Assembly: GCF_003259315.1 (NCBI RefSeq)
Contig: NZ_QLLT01000036.1
Coordinates: 1-61,747 of the forward strand
Length of the DNA: 61,747 nt
DNA from: Kitasatospora sp. SolWspMP-SS2h
GTDB lineage: Bacteria; Actinomycetota; Actinomycetes; Streptomycetales; Streptomycetaceae
Direction of reading: 5' to 3'
Shown: positions 7,951 through 15,241 of the stretch, piece after piece
Position numbering within the stretch: the first letter of the stretch is position 1
Layout: the number at the start of each line of letters is the position of its first letter
Program-made: the position numbers and the translations under genes
The notes under the pieces: model-generated
The model's database searches: none
What the model saw: the letters and a program-made list of their open reading frames with translations, nothing else
Told to the model about the DNA's origin: nothing

Positions 7951-9510
7951 ACCGCCATCGCCGACCAACCCACCCGGCCCGCCCCCGGCCCGGCCGCCGA
8001 CGAGGGGCTCGCCCGCCGCCTCAAGGCGCTGGCCTGCACCGCCCCGCTGCACGACCTGGACAGCCGGAAGGTCAACCTGGCCGGCGAGTACGCCTCGTAC
8101 GCGATGGCCGAGGTCGGCCTCGCCGCGATCGACCTGGTCACGCTCAACATGGACTTCGACACCGGCGCCGACCGGGACATAGTGCTCAGCCGCCTGCTCC
8201 CCCGGATCGCCGCCCAGAAGCCGCAGCGGGCCGCCGCCGAGCACGAGCGGGTCGCCCGCTGGGTGCTGGAGTCGCTGATCAACGTCGGCAGCGTGGACCG
8301 CGGCTTCCGCGCCGTCTACGGCACCTTCGGCCCGGACGGCGAGTACACCCGGCGCGACTACGACTTCAAGCTGATCGAGGAAGTCCCCGGCCAGGACGGC
8401 GGGGTGTACCTGCGCACCACCGACGAGGCCGTCAACGTGCTGGTCGGCGCGCTCGACACCGACGTGACCTCGGCCCAGATCGCTGCCGAGGTCAAACTGG
8501 AGGTGCTGATCCGCCGCGGCCGCCTCGCCGACGCCCAGCTCGCCGCCGAACAGGCCCGCTACCGCACCGTCCAGTACGCCGAGACGCTGCGCCGCGCCCT
8601 GGAGGCCACCCGGCGCAACGTCCGCGCGGTCGACTGGATGGAGGCCGTCCCCGACCTGATCGACGAGGCGCTCGACCACATCGCCGACCGCTACCGGCAC
8701 GAGAACGCGATCCTCACCAACATCCGCAAGGCCCGCGACGAGAGCGTCGACGGCGAGCACAAGCGCCGCGCCGCCGAGCTGGTCGACATCGTCAAGGACT
8801 GCATCCGCCGCCACACCCAGCTCCAGACCCGGCTGCTGGAGGCCGGCCCGCTGTTCCGCGCCGAGCAGGACCGGCAGGCGTTCGCCGCGCCCACCGCCCG
8901 CAGCGGCATCGACCTGTACGGCCAACTGCTGGCCCCCGTCCTCACCCTGCCGCTCGCCGACGCCACCCGCCCCACCGACGCGTTCTTCGCCCGCGCCGTC
9001 GGCCTGCGCACCCCCGTCGCGGTCCGGGTCACCGACCTGGTCGACCTGCTGCTCACCCCGCCCGTCGAGCGCGAGCACCTCGGCGCCGAACTCCCCGAGC
9101 CCGACCTGGTCGCCACCCCCGACGACAGCCGCTTCTCCGAGGCCCAGCTGGAAGCCGCCCTCGACCTGCTCGACCTGCCCGCCGACGCCCCGCGCCGGCT
9201 CTCCGGCCTGCTCGCCGACGCCCGCCGCCGCGGCGCCGGACTCGACGGCGACGGCATCGGCGACGAACTCGCCTACCTGGTCGCCCTGCTGGCCGTGCAC
9301 GCGGCCAGCCCGCCGGTCGGCACCGCCTACCGGCAGGGCGAGGAGCGGCTGCTGTTCGCCGTCGACGACGGCACCCGGCTGGACGACCCCGGCTTCGGCG
9401 GCGCCGACCTGATCGTCGGCAGCGCGCTGCTGGACGCGGTGGGCATGGCCGCCGACCGCAAGGACGCGAAGGCCGCCAAGGCCGCCCGGGACGCCCGGGA
9501 CGCCGGGTGA
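7948..9510 (+). CDS. MukF/JetA-like kleisin candidate of an SMC-type complex
   Basis: 520 residues from the GTG at 7948. It has no motif I can name with certainty. Its place, size and mainly helical make-up match the kleisin (MukF/MksF/JetA) that precedes the small winged-helix and large ATPase subunits in such operons. The N-terminal half is mixed alpha/beta (AAIDLVTLNMDFDTGADRDI, then YDFKLIEE and VYLRTTDEAVNVLVGALD). Residues of about 165-300 are long amphipathic helices rich in Ala/Arg/Glu that could form the ATPase-binding bundle. The C-terminus ends in an Ala/Lys/Asp tract. It would bridge the heads of the 1516-residue ATPase. Confidence in the exact subunit assignment is moderate. Confidence 0.6.
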   Translation: MTAIADQPTRPAPGPAADEGLARRLKALACTAPLHDLDSRKVNLAGEYASYAMAEVGLAAIDLVTLNMDFDTGADRDIVLSRLLPRIAAQKPQRAAAEHERVARWVLESLINVGSVDRGFRAVYGTFGPDGEYTRRDYDFKLIEEVPGQDGGVYLRTTDEAVNVLVGALDTDVTSAQIAAEVKLEVLIRRGRLADAQLAAEQARYRTVQYAETLRRALEATRRNVRAVDWMEAVPDLIDEALDHIADRYRHENAILTNIRKARDESVDGEHKRRAAELVDIVKDCIRRHTQLQTRLLEAGPLFRAEQDRQAFAAPTARSGIDLYGQLLAPVLTLPLADATRPTDAFFARAVGLRTPVAVRVTDLVDLLLTPPVEREHLGAELPEPDLVATPDDSRFSEAQLEAALDLLDLPADAPRRLSGLLADARRRGAGLDGDGIGDELAYLVALLAVHAASPPVGTAYRQGEERLLFAVDDGTRLDDPGFGGADLIVGSALLDAVGMAADRKDAKAAKAARDARDAG

Positions 9511-9586
9511 CCGGCGACGCCCGCACCGCCCGTACCGCCCGCACTGTCCGCACCACCCGCACCGCCCGGATCGAAGGAGCCCTCGG
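9511..9586 (+). repeat. Degenerate 9-bp repeats in the SMC-like operon spacer
   Basis: CGCACCGCC-like units repeat about five times between the first and second genes, followed by AAGGAG at 9574-9579, a proper ribosome-binding site for the ATG at 9587. A shorter CCGCTG/CCACCG run precedes the third gene, which also has its own AGGAGA. The genes are therefore separately initiated on one message. Confidence 0.5.
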
Positions 9587-10465
9587 ATGACCACCACCAG
9601 CGAGGCGTGGACACCGCCCGAGGCCGAACCGGCCGCCGCCGCCGCGCCGATCAGCCCGGCGGACGTCACCGAGGCCGCCCGGCTGGTCTCCTTCGGCCTC
9701 CAGGCCAAGCTGCTGCCCGCCCGGGACGCCGAGTACGGCGAACTGGTGCGCCGCTACCGGGAGGACCCGCCGTTCGGGCGGCTCGCCGATGCCGTCGCCA
9801 CCGGCATGGGCCTGGTGGTGCTGGAGGTCTCGGCCCGGGCCGGGATGGCGGTGGCCGCCGCCGAGGACTCGGTGTTCGCCGTCCGGATGGGCGACTACGC
9901 GCGGCGGGCCGCCACCGAGTCCACCGACCGCTTCCTGCACGGCCTCGCGCACCTCGCGGTGGCCGCGCTGGCCTTCCCCCGCCCCGAGGACCTCGCCGAC
10001 GACGGCTACCTCGGCCGGGTCACCGTCAACGGCGTGGACGCCTTCGTCCGGCAGGCGTGCCGCCGGCTGGAGGAGCGCGCCGAGGCCGAGGGCGCCAACA
10101 CCGACCCGGCCAGCGACGCCCCCGGCCTGGAGGCCGCCTGGCGGGTCTGGGCCCGCCGCTCCGCGACCGGCGCCACCAAGGACGCCCGCCGGCTGTCCGG
10201 CTCCACCACCGGCATCGTCTCCAAGGCGGTGTCCTTCCTGGTCGACTCCGGCTTCCTGCAGAAGACCTCCGACGACTCCGGCGGCACCTACCGCACCACC
10301 GCCCGCTACCAGTTGCAGGTCCGCGACCTGGCCGGCAGCGCCGCGATGGCCGAACTCCTCGACCTGGGCGTCGTCCCGGTCGGCGACGGCACCCCCACCC
10401 TGGCCCCGCCCGACGAGGGCGACGAGCTGGTCGCCGACGCCGGCCTGCCCTTCCACGCCCTCTGA
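9587..10465 (+). CDS. MukE/JetB-like winged-helix subunit candidate
   Basis: 292 residues. In MukBEF and Wadjet operons the gene between kleisin and ATPase encodes a small tandem winged-helix protein that stabilises the kleisin. This product fits by position and by its C-terminal half, where SGSTTGIVSKAVSFLVDSGFLQKTSDDSGGTYRTTARYQLQVRDL (about residues 205-250) reads as a recognition helix followed by a beta wing. The N-terminal half is helical (ADVTEAARLVSFGLQAKLL, LADAVATGMGLVVLEVSAR). Homology is too remote to claim from reading alone. A dedicated ribosome-binding site and the operon position support joint expression. Confidence 0.6.
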   Translation: MTTTSEAWTPPEAEPAAAAAPISPADVTEAARLVSFGLQAKLLPARDAEYGELVRRYREDPPFGRLADAVATGMGLVVLEVSARAGMAVAAAEDSVFAVRMGDYARRAATESTDRFLHGLAHLAVAALAFPRPEDLADDGYLGRVTVNGVDAFVRQACRRLEERAEAEGANTDPASDAPGLEAAWRVWARRSATGATKDARRLSGSTTGIVSKAVSFLVDSGFLQKTSDDSGGTYRTTARYQLQVRDLAGSAAMAELLDLGVVPVGDGTPTLAPPDEGDELVADAGLPFHAL

Positions 10466-10543
10466 CCCCCCCTCCCGCCGTCCGCCCTCGCCCCCGCCGC
10501 CACCGCTGAAACCGCTGCCACCGCTCCAGGAGAACCACCGCAC

Positions 10544-13500
10544 ATGTACGAGCTGAACCGGGTCCGCCTGTACTCGATCGGACCGGCGGGCGCCCGCTAC
10601 GCCGACACGGTGCTCGACCTGCGCGGAGTCGGCGAGCCGGTGCCCGAGCCGCAGCCGCGGCAGATCGGCCTGTTCGGCGAGGAGCCCGAGGGCCCGCAGC
10701 GCCGCCCCGCACCGGCCGGCGTGCTGTTCCTGGAGAACGGCGGCGGCAAGTCCGTGCTGCTCAAGCTGATCTTCTCGGTGATGCTGCCCGGCCACCGCAA
10801 CACCCTGGGCGGCGCCTCCTCCGGCGTGCTGCGCAAGTTCCTGCTCGCCGACGACTGCGGCCACGTCGCCCTGGAGTGGCAGCACACCGTCACCGGCGAA
10901 CTCATCGTGGTCGGCAAGGTCAGCGAGTGGCGCGGCCGCCAGGTCTCCTCCGACCCGCGGAAGTTCGCCGAACTCTGGTACTCCTTCCGGCCCGGCCCCG
11001 GCCTCACCCTGGACGGCCTGCCGGTCGCCGAACGCCCCGCCCTGACCGGCGACCAGCAGGCCCGCGGCCGCCGCCGCACCATGAAGGGCTTCCGGGACGC
11101 GCTCACCGAGGCCGCCAAGGCCCACCCCCACCTCGACGTCACCTTCGAGGAGATCCACGACCGCTGGATCGAGCACCTCGGCGCCCTCGGCCTCGACCCC
11201 GAACTCTTCCGCTACCAGCGCGAGATGAACGCCGACGAGGGCGAGGCGGCCGGCCTGTTCGCGGTCCGCGACGACGCCGACTTCACCGACCTGCTGCTGC
11301 GCGCCGTCACCGACACCCGCGACACCGACGGCCTCGCCGACCTCGTCCACGGCTTCGCCGCCAAGCTCGGCCGCCGCGCCGAACTCACCGCCGAACGCGA
11401 CTTCACGGCCGGCTCGGTCGACCTGCTCCAGCGCATCGTCGACGCCACCGCCGCCCGGGAGACCGTCCGCGAGGGCCACCGGGCCGCCGAGCGCCGCACC
11501 CGCAAGCTGGCACTGTCGCTCGCCGCCCGCTCCGCCGTCGAACGCGACCGGGCGCACGACCTGGCCGTCGAGGTCGCCGCCGCCGCGGGCGCCGTCACCG
11601 CCGCCGAGACCGACCGCACCCGGCACTCCCTGATCGTCTCCGAACTCACCTACCGGCACGCCACGCTGGGCCTGGAGGCGGCCACCGCCGGAGCCGCCCG
11701 GCTGCGCCGCGAACTCACCGACGCCCGCTCCCAGTCCGCCGCCTGGCAGGCCGCCGAGGCCGTCCTGCGCCACCGCGCCGCCGCCGACCGGGCGGGCCGG
11801 GTCGCCGCCGCCATCCGGGAGGCCGAACTCGACGCCGCCCCCGCCCTCGCCGCCCGCGACCGCGCCGCCGCCGCCCTCGCCCGCGCCCTGGAAGCCGCCG
11901 CCGCCTCCGCCGAGACCCGCGCCGACCAGGAGGAACTGCGCGCCGAGGAACTCCAGCAGGACGGCGCCACCGCCCAGTCAGAGGCCACCGCCGCCGCCAC
12001 CGCCGCCCAGAAGGCCCGCTCCGAGGCCGACCACCTGCGCCAGCGCCTCGCCGAGGTCGAGCAGGAGACCGCCGCCGCCGTCGAGGCCGGCTGGATCGAC
12101 GGCTCCGGCGCCGAACCCGACCCGGCCCGCGCCGCCCTCCAGGCCGCCGACGCCGGGGCCGCCGCCGCCGAGGCGCTCGACCGGGCCCGCACCGCCGCCG
12201 AGCACGGCGCCGCCCGGGCCCGCGAGGCCGCCGCCGCCGAGGCCCGCGCCGACCTCGCCGCCGCCCGCGCCAACGACGCCCGCGCCGCCGCCGAGCGCGC
12301 GCTGGCCGCCGAACAGCGCACCGCCGCCCTGCTCGCCGCCGAACCCCGGCTCGCCGAACTGCTCTCCCTGACGCCCTACCAGGACGGCGCCGAGGCGGCC
12401 GAGGGCTTCCTGACTCCCCGCCTGCTCGACGCCTCCGCCGAGGACCTGCGCGAACTGCTCGACCAGTCGGTGGCCACCGCCGAACGCACCCTGTTCGACC
12501 TGCGCACCGCCGCCGCCGACGACTCCCGCATCCTCGCCGCGCTCGGCGACGGCGGACTGCTGCCGCCCGGCCCCGACGTCCTCGCCACCGTCGAACACCT
12601 CGGCGAGCAGGGCATCCCCGCCCTGCCCGGCTGGCGCTACCTCGCCCAGTCCGTCGACCCCGCCGACCACGACGCCATCCTGGCCGCCCGCCCCGAACTC
12701 GTCGACGGCGTCGTCGTCACCGACCCCGCCTCGCTCGACCGGGCCCGCGAGGTGCTGGCCGCCGCCGCCCTGCTGCCGCGCTCCACCGTCGCCGTCGGCA
12801 CCGCCGCCGCGCTGATCGCCCCGATCCAGGGCGAGCCCGCGTTCTTCCTGGTGCCGCCCAACCCGGCCATGCACAACGAGACCGCCGCCGACGACGAGCG
12901 CCGCGCACTGCGCGCCCGCGCCACCGCCCGCGAGGAGCACATCCGCGAACTCGCCGCCCGGCTGGGCGGCGACCGCGCCCTCGCCGCCCGGCTCGCCTCC
13001 TGGCACGCCAGCTGCCCGCCCGGCACCCTCGCCGAACTCGCCGAGACCGCCGCCGCGGCCGCCCACCGCGCCGAGACCACCGCCGCCGAACTCGCCACCC
13101 TGCGCGCCGACCGCGCCGACGCCGACACCGAGCACCAGGCCGCCGCCGCCCGCCACGAGGAGTGCCGGGAGGCCGCCCAGCGCGCCCGCCGCCGCGCCGA
13201 CGTCCTCGAAGGACTCGCCTTCCGGCTGCGCGAACGCCCCAACTGGACCCGCCGGCTGCGCGAACTCGCCGAGGACGTCGCCGAGTGCGAACGCCGCCAG
13301 GCCCAGTGCGCCGAACGCGCCCGCACCTGCGACGAGGACCGCCGCGCCGCCCAGCGCGCCGCCGACGACGCCCGCCGCACCGCCCGCACCCTGCGCGGCG
13401 AACGCGCCGAGATCGCCGCCGTCGGCGCCGACGCCGAACCCGACCCCGCCGCCACCCCCGCCTCGCTGCCCGCCCTGCGCGAGGCGTACCGGGCCGCCGC

Positions 13501-15094
13501 CCAGCTCTACGAGAAGGTCGGCGTCGGCGCCGACCTGCGCGCCGAACAGGCCCGCGCCGAGAGCGACGAGACCGCCGCCGCCACCGAACTCCAGCGCCTC
13601 AGCAACAAGGTCAAGGCCCGCGCCGAGGAACTGCTCGCCAGCCCCGACGGCGCCGACGGCCCCGCCCGGCAGGCCGCCGCCGCCCGCGCCGAGGAACTCG
13701 TCGCCCTCATCGAGGCCCGCTCCGACGCCGCCTCCGAGGAGGTCGGCCGACTGCGCGGCGACGCCGAACGCTCCGCCCCGGCGAACGGCGAAGCCCACAC
13801 CGAACTGCCCGAGGACCTGCTCCCCGCCGACCCCGAGCACGCCCAGGCCCTGCTGCGCACCGCCACCGCGCTGCTCGCCGACCGCCGCGAGCGGGTCGAC
13901 TCCGCCCGCACCGACCACGCCGACCTGCAACGGACGCTGGACCAGGCGCAGGCCGCCGCGAGCGACTTCGAGGAACTCGCCGGACAGCTCCGCGACGCGC
14001 TGCGCGACAACGGCGAGGAGCCCGACGCCGAGGCCGACGGCTACCTCGGCTCGCTGGCCGCCGCCCGCGCCGCCGTCACCGACACCCGGCGCGCCATGCG
14101 CACCGCCGCCACCGAGCTCACCGGCGCCGAACTCGCCGTCCGCGACGCCGCCGACGCCCTGGTCCGGCACGCCAACGCCGCCCGCTACGAGGCCGTCCGC
14201 ACCCCGGCGCGCCAGCAGATCCGCGAGCTGCCCGCCGCCGCCCTGCCCGACCACGCCGCCGCCTGGGCCGCCGCGTTCGCGCCCCGGCTGCGGGTGCTCA
14301 CCGACGAACTCGCCCAACTGGAACGCAACCGCTCCTCCATCGTCGACCGCCTGCGCGGCCTGGTCGAGACCTCGCTCGGCACCCTGCGCGCCGCCCAGCG
14401 GCTCTCCCGGCTCCCCGAGGGCCTGGGCGAGTGGTCGGGCCAGGAGTTCCTGCGCATCCGCTTCGAGGACCCGGACCACGCCGTCCTGGTCGAACGGCTC
14501 GGCGAGGTCATCGACGAGGCCACCCGCGCCGCCGTCAAGAAGAACTCCGACCTGCGGCGCGACGGCATGTCCCTGCTGCTGCGCGGCGTCGCCGCCGCGA
14601 TCGGCCCCAGGGGCGTCTCGGTCGAGATCCTCAAGCCGGACGCGGTGCTGCGCGCCGAACGCGTCTCGGTCGGCCAGATGTCGGACGTCTTCTCCGGCGG
14701 CCAGCTGCTCACCGCCGCCATCGCCCTGTACTGCACGATGGCCGCGCTGCGCGCCAACGACCGCGGCCAGTCCCAGCTGCGGCACGCCGGCACGCTGTTC
14801 CTGGACAACCCGATCGGCCGCGCCAACGCGACCTACCTGCTGGAGCTCCAGCGCGCCGTCGCCGACGCGCTCGGCGTCCAGCTCATCTACACCACCGGCC
14901 TGTTCGACACCACCGCGCTGGCCGAGTTCCCGCTGGTCATCCGGCTGCGCAACGACGCCGACCTGCGGGCCGGCCTCAAGTACATCTCGGTGGAGGAGCA
15001 CCTGCGCCCCGGCCTCCCGGCCCCGCAGGACCCGGACGGGCCGGCCGTCCACGGCGAGATCACCGCGACCCGGGTCTTCCGCAAGCCGGAGTAG
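10544..15094 (+). CDS. SMC/MukB/JetC-like coiled-coil ATPase
   Basis: 1516 residues with the layout of an SMC-family ATPase. Walker A is ENGGGKS at residues 64-70. Long Ala/Glu/Arg-rich coiled coils fill about 250-620 and 790-1300. A globular hinge-like insert lies near 640-780 (LLPPGPDVLATVEHLGEQG, ELVDGVVVTDPAS, AFFLVPPNPAMHN). The ABC signature FSGGQ is at 1383-1387, and Walker B LFLDNPIG has D1421. The residue after that Asp is Asn 1422, not the usual catalytic Glu. These ATPases entrap or extrude DNA loops in chromosome segregation (MukBEF) or plasmid defence (JetABCD). No nuclease (JetD) gene is adjacent. ATPase class is secure; biological role is not. Confidence 0.85.
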   Translation: MYELNRVRLYSIGPAGARYADTVLDLRGVGEPVPEPQPRQIGLFGEEPEGPQRRPAPAGVLFLENGGGKSVLLKLIFSVMLPGHRNTLGGASSGVLRKFLLADDCGHVALEWQHTVTGELIVVGKVSEWRGRQVSSDPRKFAELWYSFRPGPGLTLDGLPVAERPALTGDQQARGRRRTMKGFRDALTEAAKAHPHLDVTFEEIHDRWIEHLGALGLDPELFRYQREMNADEGEAAGLFAVRDDADFTDLLLRAVTDTRDTDGLADLVHGFAAKLGRRAELTAERDFTAGSVDLLQRIVDATAARETVREGHRAAERRTRKLALSLAARSAVERDRAHDLAVEVAAAAGAVTAAETDRTRHSLIVSELTYRHATLGLEAATAGAARLRRELTDARSQSAAWQAAEAVLRHRAAADRAGRVAAAIREAELDAAPALAARDRAAAALARALEAAAASAETRADQEELRAEELQQDGATAQSEATAAATAAQKARSEADHLRQRLAEVEQETAAAVEAGWIDGSGAEPDPARAALQAADAGAAAAEALDRARTAAEHGAARAREAAAAEARADLAAARANDARAAAERALAAEQRTAALLAAEPRLAELLSLTPYQDGAEAAEGFLTPRLLDASAEDLRELLDQSVATAERTLFDLRTAAADDSRILAALGDGGLLPPGPDVLATVEHLGEQGIPALPGWRYLAQSVDPADHDAILAARPELVDGVVVTDPASLDRAREVLAAAALLPRSTVAVGTAAALIAPIQGEPAFFLVPPNPAMHNETAADDERRALRARATAREEHIRELAARLGGDRALAARLASWHASCPPGTLAELAETAAAAAHRAETTAAELATLRADRADADTEHQAAAARHEECREAAQRARRRADVLEGLAFRLRERPNWTRRLRELAEDVAECERRQAQCAERARTCDEDRRAAQRAADDARRTARTLRGERAEIAAVGADAEPDPAATPASLPALREAYRAAAQLYEKVGVGADLRAEQARAESDETAAATELQRLSNKVKARAEELLASPDGADGPARQAAAARAEELVALIEARSDAASEEVGRLRGDAERSAPANGEAHTELPEDLLPADPEHAQALLRTATALLADRRERVDSARTDHADLQRTLDQAQAAASDFEELAGQLRDALRDNGEEPDAEADGYLGSLAAARAAVTDTRRAMRTAATELTGAELAVRDAADALVRHANAARYEAVRTPARQQIRELPAAALPDHAAAWAAAFAPRLRVLTDELAQLERNRSSIVDRLRGLVETSLGTLRAAQRLSRLPEGLGEWSGQEFLRIRFEDPDHAVLVERLGEVIDEATRAAVKKNSDLRRDGMSLLLRGVAAAIGPRGVSVEILKPDAVLRAERVSVGQMSDVFSGGQLLTAAIALYCTMAALRANDRGQSQLRHAGTLFLDNPIGRANATYLLELQRAVADALGVQLIYTTGLFDTTALAEFPLVIRLRNDADLRAGLKYISVEEHLRPGLPAPQDPDGPAVHGEITATRVFRKPE

Positions 15095-15241
15095 CCGCAG
15101 GCGCGGACGGGGGCGCGGGGAACGGCGCGGCCGACCACGCACCCACCGCGGGACCGCGGCGCGGGCCGATGGCCCGCACTGTTCCGCGACCCTGCGGCGG
15201 GTTCCGGGTCGCCCGCGCGGTTCCCCGCGCCCCCGCCGGTC
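15095..15241. terminator. Inverted repeat elements between convergent genes
   Basis: 15109-15130 (GGGGGCGCGGGGAACGGCGC...) and 15213-15234 are nearly perfect 22-nt inverted arms. A compact inner hairpin GCGGGCC-GAT-GGCCCGC sits at 15161-15177. The GCGGTTCCCCGCGCCCC arm is a motif found between many streptomycete genes. Here it probably ends transcription from both sides. Confidence 0.65.

Noticed and set aside
9511..9586. CRISPR-like short repeats
   Set aside because: Units are 9 bp, adjoining and without unique spacers; no cas genes are present.
8011..9708. 591-codon frame antisense to the kleisin-like gene
   Set aside because: Gly/Val-rich shadow with no motif, while the plus-strand product has realistic composition.
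7195..15094. Complete Wadjet (JetABCD) defence system
   Set aside because: No JetD-like nuclease is encoded on either side, so the operon cannot be called Wadjet from this window.
11978..15142. Long open frames antisense to the SMC-like ATPase gene (over 1000 codons)
   Set aside because: They mirror the Ala/Glu/Arg codon bias of the real gene, give Gly/Ala-rich nonsense and have no domains or start signals.
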